This document shows, piece after piece, positions 30,417-38,190 of a stretch of 64,000 nucleotides of DNA (position 1 is its first letter; each line of letters begins with the position of its first letter). The position numbers and the translations under genes are program-made. The DNA lies in the NCBI GenBank assembly GCA_002392505.1, contig DGHD01000059.1:3352-67351 (forward strand), given 5' to 3'. The notes beneath the pieces were generated by a model. The model was not told the DNA's origin. It was given only the letters and a program-made list of their open reading frames with translations, and did no database searches. The DNA comes from Christensenella sp. UBA3857. GTDB lineage: Bacteria; Bacillota; Clostridia; Christensenellales; CAG-138.

Positions 30417-30508
30417 TATGTTGAGAGCTTCTGTCTGAGCCGCGGCATATCGAGGAAGCTATCGAAGGGCACGCGTATTTGATATAGGTGAATATGGGTA
30501 TGAAAAAA

Positions 30509-30528
30509 GGAAGCGCGGCGGCGCTTCC
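30509..30528 (-). terminator. Terminator of the lipoprotein at 30558-31049
   Basis: 8-bp stem GGAAGCGC/GCGCTTCC with a 4-base loop, followed on the minus strand by CTTTTTTC. Confidence 0.8.
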
Positions 30529-30557
30529 CTACAAATATTCAGGATTAATCAATTTGG

Positions 30558-31049
30558 TCAGTTAATAGGAATAAAACTTCCGGTTACAGAAATAAATCTA
30601 TAACTAAAATTCTCTGCTTTCGGACTGCTGGACAGTACACTTCCATAAATATCCTGGATATGTTCATATTCACCATTTGCCGGGAGTCTGAATTCAATTT
30701 CCCAGCTTGTCTCTCCCGAAACTTTCCAATAAGAATTCGAAGTTATCTCCATTTTGATCTCCACACCGTCAAAAGAGCCGGCCCTTGTAGAATACATAGA
30801 TGTTGTCATTTCAGACTTATCTCCACAATTTACCCCAAGCACAACTATAGACTCAGGCTTTGTGAATGAAAACTTGATTGCAAGATAATCTTCAATGTTG
30901 TCGGGAGTCAGTTCAACTATCTTGTTCTCTTGTGTTGGGATTGCCGTCGGCTCCTGCGTGGCATTGGCGGTCTGTCCGCCGTTCCCGCCGCATGCGGCAA
31001 GAGTAAGCAGCATGATCACGGCAAGCATAAAGGACATAAGTTTTTTCAT
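30558..31049 (-). CDS. Small lipoprotein next to an XRE regulator
   Basis: 163 residues, starting at MKKLMSF (GGGAGG 6 bases upstream; an earlier ATG has no site). Lipobox LAAC after a 20-residue signal, then a Gly/Asn/Thr/Pro linker and a beta-rich domain of about 115 residues (SFDGVEIKMEITSNSYWKVSG, EIEFRLPANGEYEHI). No family recognised. Its upstream region is shared with the divergent XRE gene and contains a perfect palindrome. Confidence 0.82.
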   Translation of the reverse strand: MKKLMSFMLAVIMLLTLAACGGNGGQTANATQEPTAIPTQENKIVELTPDNIEDYLAIKFSFTKPESIVVLGVNCGDKSEMTTSMYSTRAGSFDGVEIKMEITSNSYWKVSGETSWEIEFRLPANGEYEHIQDIYGSVLSSSPKAENFSYRFISVTGSFIPIN

Positions 31050-31089
31050 TTTGATCCCTCCCATATCATCAATAGATCTTATATAAAAG

Positions 31090-31134
31090 TTTACCGCATT
31101 TTGCGGTAAAAGTCAATACAACAAATTGCGGTAA
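31090..31134. promoter_or_regulatory. Operator between the lipoprotein and XRE genes
   Basis: Perfect palindrome TTTACCGCA-TTT-TGCGGTAAA (31090-31110) plus a separate half-site TTGCGGTAA (31126-31134). The most likely ligand is the XRE protein encoded immediately to the right, giving control of both divergent genes. Confidence 0.72.
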
Positions 31135-31170
31135 CATATACTTTCTTTAGTAAATAGAGGGGGTCAGATC

Positions 31171-31383
31171 ATGTACCGCAGGATAAGAGATCTCAGAGAG
31201 GATCACGATTATACACAAAAGTATGTTGCGGGTAAGCTGCACTGTTCCCAGCAGGTTTACAGCAATTACGAGCTTGGGCAGCGGGACGTTCCGACCCAGA
31301 CGCTGATCGGGCTCGCAAAGCTCTATGACGTGACGACGGATTACATTCTGGGACTCAGCGACGAAAAGAAGCCCCGCGAATGA
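31171..31383 (+). CDS. XRE-family transcriptional regulator
   Basis: 70 residues, a single Cro/C1-type helix-turn-helix: IRDLREDHDYTQKYVAGKLHCSQQVYSNYELGQRDVPTQTLIGLAKLYDVTTDYILG. GAGGGGG lies about 7 bases before the ATG. Divergent from the lipoprotein gene across a palindromic operator. Confidence 0.93.
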   Translation: MYRRIRDLREDHDYTQKYVAGKLHCSQQVYSNYELGQRDVPTQTLIGLAKLYDVTTDYILGLSDEKKPRE

Positions 31384-31392
31384 GATCGGGCG

Positions 31393-31893
31393 TTATCGAG
31401 TAAACAGAACGTCCGGCCTTACCACCCTGTAAGCGGGGGAGTAGGCCGTTCTATACGCCTCGCTGTGGTGCACTGCGGGGCAGCCGGCGGCTATATAGCT
31501 TGAGATGAAGGCGCCGAAGCCGGGAAGGAGCTCCTCCAAACGTGCGTCTGAATTCAGCTCTTTGAGCATTTCGGCAAACGCCGTCTTATCCCCCGCCGGC
31601 TCGGCGCTCTTTACAAACCATTCCGCCGCCTTTTCCGGAGCTATGCCGGTTGCATCGAGGCGCTTGAGATCGAGCCGCGCATAGCCGTTCCCGATGCTCT
31701 CGAACGCCGGTCCCTCCTCCTGTACCGAGGAGGCGTATTCGCTCAGCAGCCGCTCGCGCGCCGCCCCGGGATCGGGTATCGCGTGCGCGGGACCGAACTC
31801 CCGCTGGTACAGGAGCTTTACGATATCCTGCGGCTTGGAGAGAGGGTAATATTTCAAATTATTGGCAATATAATCGATAATTATATCTGTCAC
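31393..31893 (-). CDS. Conserved protein of unknown function
   Basis: 166 residues, soluble, helical. The segments IVKLLYQREFGPAHAI, YARLDLKRLD and YIAAGCPAVHHSEAYRTAYSPAYRVV look like family-conserved blocks with His and Glu residues. I have no function for it. A GGGAGGTG site lies 7-8 bases before the ATG. A decayed piece of a paralogue lies 1 kb away at 30353. Confidence 0.75.
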   Translation of the reverse strand: MTDIIIDYIANNLKYYPLSKPQDIVKLLYQREFGPAHAIPDPGAARERLLSEYASSVQEEGPAFESIGNGYARLDLKRLDATGIAPEKAAEWFVKSAEPAGDKTAFAEMLKELNSDARLEELLPGFGAFISSYIAAGCPAVHHSEAYRTAYSPAYRVVRPDVLFTR

Positions 31894-31947
31894 GGCGCAC
31901 CTCCCGACAGGTCAATTATACTCCTGCCAAGCGGCGCTGTCATCCCC

Positions 31948-31976
31948 TTGATTTACGATTGCGGATAAAATATAAT
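31948..31976 (+). promoter_or_regulatory. Sigma-A promoter of the three-domain fusion gene
   Basis: TTGATT (31948-31953), 17-base spacer, TATAAT (31971-31976), 29 bases before the ATG. Confidence 0.8.
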
Positions 31977-32005
31977 AAAGCCATCAAAAGAAAGGCAATA
32001 ACGGT

Positions 32006-34270
32006 ATGGAAAGCATCGAATTGCTCAAAGAAGGCAAGCCGCAGATCTGGCGGAACCCAAACATGAAGCCCGCCGCGGAGGCGCTTCATAAGCTCCCGTT
32101 CACCCTTCGCGATATCGAGGAGGCGGACGAGCGTTTGAGAAGGTTCGCGCCGCTGATCGCAAAGCTTTTTCCCGAGACGGCGGGGGCGGGCGGCGTTATA
32201 GAATCGCCCCTTGCCGAGCTCAAAAAACTGCGTGAGTTCGATGGGATAAAGGGCCGCCTGTTCCTGAAGCAGGACAGCGAGCTTCCCATCGCGGGCTCCG
32301 TAAAAGCGCGCGGCGGCATCTACGAGGTGCTCAAGCATACGGAGGATATCCTCGGCGAGGCGGTGTTCTCCATGACCCCGAACGAGATACGCTCGAAGCT
32401 CGGGGGCTATACCGTGCAGGTCGGCTCGACGGGCAATCTGGGACTTTCGATTGGCATTATGAGCGCGGCGCTAGGCTACCGTGCGGTCGTGCACATGTCC
32501 TCCGACGCGAAGGAGTGGAAGAAGAACATGCTCCGCGAAAAGGGCGTGACCGTGATAGAGTACGACGGGGATTATTCCTCCGCCGTGGCAAGGGGACGCG
32601 AGCTTTCGAACGAAGACCCGAAGAGCTATTTCGTGGACGACGAGAACTCTCTGCCGCTCTTTATGGGATATGCAGTCGCGGCGCTGAGGCTTAAAAAGCA
32701 GCTTGAAAAGGCGCGCATCAAGGTCGACGCGGAGCATCCGCTCAACCTGTACCTTCCCTGCGGCGTGGGCGGCGCGCCGGGCGGGATAACCTTCGGCGCG
32801 AAGGTCGTCTTCGGCGACAGCGTGAACTGCTGGTTCGTCGAGCCGACCCAGGCGCCCTGCATGCTCGCGGCGTTTTTGACCGGCGGACCCACGCCCGTTA
32901 CCGAGCTCGGGCTTTCCGGGAAGACCGAGGCGGACGGGCTTGCCGTCGGGACGGCGTCGAAGCTCGTTTACGATACGGTGAAGGAGCTGGTCTCCGGCGA
33001 GATCACGGTCGTCGATGAGCTTTTGCAGCCCTATCAGAACCTGTTGTTCGATCGCGAAGGGATATTCATAGAGCCCTCGAGCGCGGCTTCGCTGGCGTTC
33101 CGGCCTTTTATAGATGAAGAGCTTCCCGAAGAGGAGACGATCCCCGACGGAGAGAACGTGATCCATATCGCGTGGGCGACGGGCGGGCGGCTGGTGCCGG
33201 ATGCGGAACGCAAAAAGCAGCTCTACACCCGCGTTTCGGCGGCCCTCATATGGCGGGACGGCAGGTTCATGATCTGCAAAAGGCCCCGGAATAAGGCGCG
33301 CGGCGGGCTGTGGGAGTTCGTCGGCGGCAAGGTCGAAAAGGGCGAGACCGGCGAGCAGGCGCTCGTTCGCGAGTGCCGCGAGGAGCTGGGCGTCGGGATC
33401 GAGGTCAAAAGTACGTATATGAGCCTCGTTCATCACTATCCCGATCTGACGGTATGGCTCACGCTCTTTAACGCGAGGATAAATGAGGGCGAACCGCAGC
33501 TTTTGGAGCACACGGCAATAGAATGGATCGCTCCCGCCGAGATACCGAATTACGAATTCTGCCCTGCGGATGAGGAAATAACAGCTTCGCTCGGCAGGCT
33601 GGACGAGCTTTTCTGCCGTCTGCTCGAGTGCGCCGACGCGGAATACGCCTGTTTTCAAAGCAAGCTCATACCGAATATAGATCCGCATCGGATACTCGGC
33701 GTGCGCCTGCCGGACGTCCGCGCGACTGCCAAACGCGTCAAAAACACGGAAACGGCCGGAAGCTTCCTCGAACGCCTGCCGCATGATTATTACGACGAGG
33801 ACATGCTCCATGCGATGCTCATAAACGAGGAAAAGGACTTTGGCGAGGCCGTCCGTTTGATCGGCGAGTTCCTTCCGTTCGTCGACAACTGGGCGGTGTG
33901 CGACACGCTGAAGCCCAAGGTTTTCCGCAGGCATCATAAGGAGCTTTGGGAGAAGCTCCCGGAATACCTGTCTTCGGAGCATCCGTTTACCGTGCGCTTC
34001 GGGCTCGGGATGCTCATGGCGCATTTCCTGGACGACGATTTCGTTCCCGAGGCGCTCGAGCTTGCCGACGGCGTGTACCGGGACGAGTACTACGTTAAAA
34101 TGATGAAGGCGTGGTTCTTCGCGACGGCGCTCGCCAAGCAGTACGACGCGGCGATCCCCTACTACGAGCGCGGCTTCGGCGACGAGGAGGTCAAGCGCAT
34201 GACCAAAAGAAAGTGTCTTGACAGCTTCCGCATCTCGGAAGAGAAAAAGAATTACATCAAAAATCATTGA
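32006..34270 (+). CDS. Three-domain fusion: D-serine ammonia-lyase + Nudix hydrolase + AlkD-like HEAT domain
   Basis: 754 residues. Residues 1-410 are a complete fold-type II PLP enzyme like DsdA (D-serine to pyruvate and ammonia): PLP Lys100 in IAGSVKARGG, STGNLGLSIG, PCGVGGAPGG and EPSSAAS. Residues about 412-535 are a MutT-like Nudix hydrolase with a full box, GKVEKGE...REELGV (about 438-460), preceded by ICKRPRNKARGGLWEFVGG. Residues about 540-754 match the short DNA-alkylation-repair HEAT proteins: DNWAVCD, ending RKCLDSFRIS. No stop or frameshift separates them, and key residues are intact in the first two domains. The fusion is unusual. AAAGG lies 10 bases before the ATG. Confidence 0.9.
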   Translation: MESIELLKEGKPQIWRNPNMKPAAEALHKLPFTLRDIEEADERLRRFAPLIAKLFPETAGAGGVIESPLAELKKLREFDGIKGRLFLKQDSELPIAGSVKARGGIYEVLKHTEDILGEAVFSMTPNEIRSKLGGYTVQVGSTGNLGLSIGIMSAALGYRAVVHMSSDAKEWKKNMLREKGVTVIEYDGDYSSAVARGRELSNEDPKSYFVDDENSLPLFMGYAVAALRLKKQLEKARIKVDAEHPLNLYLPCGVGGAPGGITFGAKVVFGDSVNCWFVEPTQAPCMLAAFLTGGPTPVTELGLSGKTEADGLAVGTASKLVYDTVKELVSGEITVVDELLQPYQNLLFDREGIFIEPSSAASLAFRPFIDEELPEEETIPDGENVIHIAWATGGRLVPDAERKKQLYTRVSAALIWRDGRFMICKRPRNKARGGLWEFVGGKVEKGETGEQALVRECREELGVGIEVKSTYMSLVHHYPDLTVWLTLFNARINEGEPQLLEHTAIEWIAPAEIPNYEFCPADEEITASLGRLDELFCRLLECADAEYACFQSKLIPNIDPHRILGVRLPDVRATAKRVKNTETAGSFLERLPHDYYDEDMLHAMLINEEKDFGEAVRLIGEFLPFVDNWAVCDTLKPKVFRRHHKELWEKLPEYLSSEHPFTVRFGLGMLMAHFLDDDFVPEALELADGVYRDEYYVKMMKAWFFATALAKQYDAAIPYYERGFGDEEVKRMTKRKCLDSFRISEEKKNYIKNH

Positions 34271-34285
34271 AATTACTGAAAATAC

Positions 34286-34314
34286 TTGCAAATCAACCCG
34301 TTTTACTGTAAAAT
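34286..34314 (+). promoter_or_regulatory. Sigma-A promoter of the zinc-ribbon membrane protein gene
   Basis: TTGCAA (34286-34291), 17-base spacer, TAAAAT (34309-34314). Confidence 0.75.
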
Positions 34315-34347
34315 AATTAACAGATTAATTATGGGGGAGTACGGCAA

Positions 34348-35007
34348 GTGAACGAGATATCCGTTACCTGCCCGTTGTGCGGGCACAAAATGAATATCGA
34401 AAGCATCATGAGAGAATGCTGGTGCGTTGCCTGCGGCACTAAACTCATCACCGCCGCGCTTAATAAGGAGCCCGTCGAGAACAGCGGCGCTGCGGACGCC
34501 GAAAAGCCCGCCGAAACCGATCCTCACGGCTTTATTGAAGCGCCCGAGACCGCGAACGAGATCAACGCGCCGGAGCTTTCACCCGAAGAGATCGCCGAGG
34601 AGCTCGACCGCAAAGCTAAATACAAGGCTGAGCTCAAGCATACCGTTAAGCGCATCGACGAGCTTCGCGCAAGAAGGCACGTTTTCCGCAAGCAGAAGGA
34701 CGTCGCCCGGATCCTTATCTCGGCAGGCGCCGTATCGCTTGCCGCGGCAGGCGCCGTGATGCTCCTTTTCCGCGGTCCCGAGGGAGGCGTTCCGCTTTTA
34801 ACGGCGCTCATAACAGCCGCTCTGGCGCTCATCGGTCTGGTCATGGTGATCGTCGGCGCCGCCCGTATGGGGGACGCGAAAAAGCAGCAATCGCGGCTTG
34901 AGGAGTCCATCAAAGAGCATAAGTCGAAGCGCGACGTGCTGATAGGCAGGCTGAACAAGATAAATAAAAAGCTGCATATTCATCACGATCATCACGAGCA
35001 CAAATAA
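34348..35007 (+). CDS. Zinc-ribbon, coiled-coil, two-helix membrane protein with histidine tail
   Basis: 219 residues from a GTG start (GGGGGAG 8 bases upstream). The N-terminal ribbon has CPLCGHK and CWCVACGTK (two CxxC pairs). An acidic linker precedes a charged coiled coil (about 85-120), two transmembrane helices (about 127-143 and 150-172), a second coiled coil, and a tail of alternating His and acidic residues (HIHHDHHEHK). The tail may bind metal. Function unknown. Confidence 0.8.
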   Translation: MNEISVTCPLCGHKMNIESIMRECWCVACGTKLITAALNKEPVENSGAADAEKPAETDPHGFIEAPETANEINAPELSPEEIAEELDRKAKYKAELKHTVKRIDELRARRHVFRKQKDVARILISAGAVSLAAAGAVMLLFRGPEGGVPLLTALITAALALIGLVMVIVGAARMGDAKKQQSRLEESIKEHKSKRDVLIGRLNKINKKLHIHHDHHEHK

Positions 35008-35023
35008 TATATTTATAAAACAG

Positions 35024-35050
35024 GGAACCCGCAGCGCAGTTCGTGCGTTA
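35024..35050 (+). promoter_or_regulatory. ECF-type promoter, orphan copy
   Basis: GGAACC (35024-35029), 16-base spacer, CGTTATATAA starting at 35046. The same boxes, the same spacing and the flanking TCGTG occur at 62939-62970 in front of the ECF sigma gene. Here no gene starts within about 200 bases and a strong terminator follows. Confidence 0.65.
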
Positions 35051-35056
35051 TATAAG

Positions 35057-35163
35057 TGAAAGGCGGAAGAAATCCCCCCCAAATTCCGACCTTTTAACTG
35101 CAATCAATCCCTCCAAAATTGCGAAAGACAAATGCCGGGCGAAAAGCCCGGTATTTGTTTTTT
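35057..35163 (+). ncRNA. Candidate small RNA from the orphan ECF promoter
   Basis: From the inferred start near 35057 to the terminator is about 105 bases with no start codon plus ribosome binding site. The stretch has a CCCCCCC run and ends in a 12-bp hairpin. It could be a sigma-dependent small RNA, or simply the trailer of the upstream gene with a dead promoter. Inference only. Confidence 0.35.
35129..35163 (+). terminator. Strong intrinsic terminator
   Basis: 12-bp stem CAAATGCCGGGC/GCCCGGTATTTG (one G-T pair), GAAAA loop, followed by TTTTTTCGTTTTTT. Confidence 0.88.
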
Positions 35164-35256
35164 CGTTTTTTGGAATTTGAATAGGATCGTTCTTTTCCGG
35201 GAAGAATTCGATTATAAACTTCTGCGGGTCTTTTCCGCAGCAAAACGGAGGTCAAT

Positions 35257-35724
35257 ATGAACGGTTTTATAAAAAGAACGATTATCAAGGCTGCGGCGGC
35301 GCTTCTGATCGCCGCGTTCGCATGCTTTGCGGGGTGCGCGGGAAAGCTCTCCGCGCCGAACGAAAAGAATAAGGCTTCGGAAAGTCCGAAACCCGCGCCC
35401 ACTCAGTCGGCGCTTCCTTCCGAGACCGCGCCGGGCGGGAGCACGCTACCCTCGGATATGCCATCGGGCGAGCCCTCCTCCTCTCCCGGAGACGTAACGG
35501 GCATGATAGAGGGCTTCATGGAGGGCATGGTAGTGGATCCCGAGAGCGTGCCGAAGCTTATGGAGCTGCTTGCCGACAACTCTAATTACAAGGACATGAG
35601 CGTGCAGTCGATAACCTATAAGCTCTTCGAGGGGCGCCAGGCGTATTACGTCGTGCTCCAGGGCGAGGGCGACGCTTCCCATCCCGTTTACGTGTTCGGC
35701 GACGACACGATCGTGGACGAGTGA
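35257..35724 (+). CDS. Small lipoprotein with Pro/Ser-rich linker
   Basis: 155 residues. Signal peptide with lipobox FAGC, then a low-complexity Ser/Pro/Glu linker (about 32-80), and a C-terminal globular part of about 75 residues (MIEGFMEGMVVDPESVPKLM, ITYKLFEGRQAYYVVLQGEG). No family recognised. CGGAGG lies about 6 bases before the ATG. Confidence 0.8.
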   Translation: MNGFIKRTIIKAAAALLIAAFACFAGCAGKLSAPNEKNKASESPKPAPTQSALPSETAPGGSTLPSDMPSGEPSSSPGDVTGMIEGFMEGMVVDPESVPKLMELLADNSNYKDMSVQSITYKLFEGRQAYYVVLQGEGDASHPVYVFGDDTIVDE

Positions 35725-35737
35725 ACCAAAATGAAAA

Positions 35738-35759
35738 GAGCCGGGGATTCTCCCGGCTC
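35738..35759. terminator. Bidirectional terminator between convergent genes
   Basis: GAGCCGGG/CCCGGCTC stem with a 6-base loop; T-rich on the plus side (TTCTTTTT) and TTTTCATTTT on the minus side. It ends the lipoprotein gene and mutS2. Confidence 0.85.
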
Positions 35760-35800
35760 GAGTTCTTTTTGGAAATACCGCAAATAACGGTCCGCGGCGA

Positions 35801-38176
35801 TCATTTCAGCGTCACCACCGTCACACCGAAGTCGCCCTCGCCGTAATTTCCGTTGCGGAAGGACTTAACGCGCGGGTGCGTTTTAAGGTAAGCCTGTATG
35901 CCTGCGCGGAGTGCGCCCGTGCCCTTGCCGTGGATTATCGATACCTCGGAGAGCCCCTGGCGCTTGCAGTCGTAAAGATAGCGGTCGACCACGGGCTTTG
36001 CATCGTCCACCATCATGCCCCTGATGTCAAGCTCGAGACCGACGGTGTTCGCGGCGGAATACTCCACCTTTGTGCTCGCCGCCGCGGCGGGGGCTTCGGC
36101 TTCGCGCAGGTCGTTAAGGTTTACGTTGAGCTTGATTATGCCCACCTGCACGGCGACCTCGCCGTTCTTCGCCTTGCCTATCACCGTGCCCTCCTTATCG
36201 AGCGAGACGATCCTGACCGTCTGCCCGGGGGTGACGAATTTCGGCGCTGCGCCTTCCGTGAGCTTCTTCTCCTGCGGGGTCTCGTAGAGGGAGGCGTCCT
36301 TTTCGCGCATGGCGTCGCGCGCCTTCTGGATCGCCCTGTCGGCGGCGCGCTGGTCGAGCGTCTTTATCGAGCGAAGCTCCATTATGACCGCCTCCATCTC
36401 GCGCCTTGCGTCGGCGACGACCTTTCGCGCCTCCTCCTTCGCCTTAAGGCGAAGCTCCGCCTTTTCGGTCTCGAAGCGCTTCCTTTCGCTGCGCATATCG
36501 GCTCGGAGCGCGTCAAGCTCGCGGCGGGCGTTCTCCGCCTCCTCGCGCTCACGCTCCGCTTTGTGCTTTTCGCTCTCTGCGGTTGCGAGGACGTTCTCGA
36601 AATCGACGTCCTGCTTGGTGAGATACTCGCGCGCGTTCTCGATTATGTAATCGCTCATGCCGAGGCGCTTCGATATCTCGAAAGCGTTCGATTTGCCCGG
36701 TATGCCTATGAACAGGCGGTAGGTCGGGCAGAGGCGGTCTACGTCGAACTCCATCGAGGCGTTCTGCATGCCGTCGTGAGTCAGGGCGAACGCCTTTATC
36801 TCGGAATAATGCGTGGTCGCGGCAACGCGGCAGGAGCGCGAATGCAGCTCCTCCAGTATGCTCATGGCAAGCGCCGCGCCCTCCACGGGATCGGTGCCCG
36901 CGCCGAGCTCGTCGAGCAGCACGAGGGAGTCCTCATCCGCCTCGTTCAATATGCCGACAATGTTCTTCATATGGGAGGAGAAGGTCGAAAGGCTCTGCTC
37001 GATCGACTGCTCGTCGCCTATATCGGCGAAGACCTCGCGGAATACGGCAAGCTCCGTGCCGACGTTCGCGGGGACGAAAAGCCCCGCCTGCGCCATCAGC
37101 GTGAACAGCCCGAGGGTCTTGAGCGTTACCGTTTTGCCGCCCGTGTTGGGACCGGTGACGATCAGCGTGTTGAAATCGCCGCCGAGCCAGATATCTATCG
37201 GCACGACCTTTTCGCGGTCTATGAGCGGGTGGCGCCCCTTCTTTATCGTGATGCGTCCCTCGCTGTTGAGCTTGGGACACACGGCGCGCATATCGCGCGC
37301 GAGCTTCGCCTTGGCAAAACAAAGATCGATCTCGCCCAGGGTCATAAGATCCTGGAATATGTCGTTCGCGGCGGGCTTTATCATCTCGGTCAGCTCGGTG
37401 AGGATCCTTTCGACCTCGGCGGCTTCCTCCATAACGAGCTTCTTGTACTCGTTGCCGAGCTCCACCACGGCGGAGGGCTCTATGAACAGCGTCGCGCCGG
37501 TGCCGGACTGATCGTGTATGAGCCCGGGGATGTTCTGACGGTACTCCTGTTTTACGGGTATTACGAAGCGCCCGTTCCTTATCGTTACGAGCGGATCCTG
37601 CAGATATTTCGAGTAAGTCGGCGAATGGATCATGTCGTTGAGCTTCTGCCGCACCTTCTCGTTTGCAAGCTTCATCTGCCTGCGTATGCGCGAAAGCGCG
37701 GGCGAAGCGCCGTCGAATACCTCGTCCTCGCTCAGTATGCAGCGATTTATCTCGTCCTCGATCGCGCGGTGCGTCATAAGCCCGCCCGCCATATTGCCGA
37801 GGCGCGTGACCTCGCTCTCGTCCGAGCCGTCGACGGGGCGCTTGGGCGCGGAGGCCGTCAGCATATCGCGGCAGAAGCGGATCGCCTTGAGGCATTTCGC
37901 TATGGATAAAAGCTCCTCGCAGTTAAGGTGCAGCACGGCGTTCACGCGCTTTAACGCGGAGCGCATGTCGGGGAAATCGTCCACGGGGGAATTCCCCGTG
38001 CGGATATAATAGCTTTCCGCTTCGCTCGTTAACTGAAGCTCCGCGTTTACGTCGTCGATCTCGTCAAAGGGCAGGAGCGAACCGGCGTTTTCACGGCTCA
38101 CGCAGCAGCCGCATTTTAAGCGGAGCATCGCGAGTATCTTATCGTATTCAAGTGTTTTCAATGCTTTTGCGTTCAT
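35801..38176 (-). CDS. mutS2: MutS2 (endonuclease MutS2/ribosome rescue factor)
   Basis: 791 residues, the usual MutS2 length. Lacks the mismatch-reading domain of MutS. Core helical domain, ATPase with Walker A TGPNTGGKT (about residue 338), LLDELGAGTDP, and STFSSHMKNI; coiled coil (about 515-620); C-terminal Smr domain with LDIRGM and HGKGTGALR. MutS2 acts on branched DNA or, in Bacillus, on collided ribosomes. It starts 14 bases after the U32 peptidase gene, giving a zapA-U32-mutS2 unit. Confidence 0.96.
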   Translation of the reverse strand: MNAKALKTLEYDKILAMLRLKCGCCVSRENAGSLLPFDEIDDVNAELQLTSEAESYYIRTGNSPVDDFPDMRSALKRVNAVLHLNCEELLSIAKCLKAIRFCRDMLTASAPKRPVDGSDESEVTRLGNMAGGLMTHRAIEDEINRCILSEDEVFDGASPALSRIRRQMKLANEKVRQKLNDMIHSPTYSKYLQDPLVTIRNGRFVIPVKQEYRQNIPGLIHDQSGTGATLFIEPSAVVELGNEYKKLVMEEAAEVERILTELTEMIKPAANDIFQDLMTLGEIDLCFAKAKLARDMRAVCPKLNSEGRITIKKGRHPLIDREKVVPIDIWLGGDFNTLIVTGPNTGGKTVTLKTLGLFTLMAQAGLFVPANVGTELAVFREVFADIGDEQSIEQSLSTFSSHMKNIVGILNEADEDSLVLLDELGAGTDPVEGAALAMSILEELHSRSCRVAATTHYSEIKAFALTHDGMQNASMEFDVDRLCPTYRLFIGIPGKSNAFEISKRLGMSDYIIENAREYLTKQDVDFENVLATAESEKHKAEREREEAENARRELDALRADMRSERKRFETEKAELRLKAKEEARKVVADARREMEAVIMELRSIKTLDQRAADRAIQKARDAMREKDASLYETPQEKKLTEGAAPKFVTPGQTVRIVSLDKEGTVIGKAKNGEVAVQVGIIKLNVNLNDLREAEAPAAAASTKVEYSAANTVGLELDIRGMMVDDAKPVVDRYLYDCKRQGLSEVSIIHGKGTGALRAGIQAYLKTHPRVKSFRNGNYGEGDFGVTVVTLK

Positions 38177-38190
38177 ATTGTTCTCCGTAT

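Noticed and set aside
32471-34291. A 606-residue open frame antisense to the three-domain fusion
   Set aside because: Same antisense effect of high GC at the third position; no family match visible.
35876-37909. A 677-residue open frame antisense to mutS2
   Set aside because: Low-complexity Arg/Leu/Ala composition without a domain; mutS2 is intact on the opposite strand.
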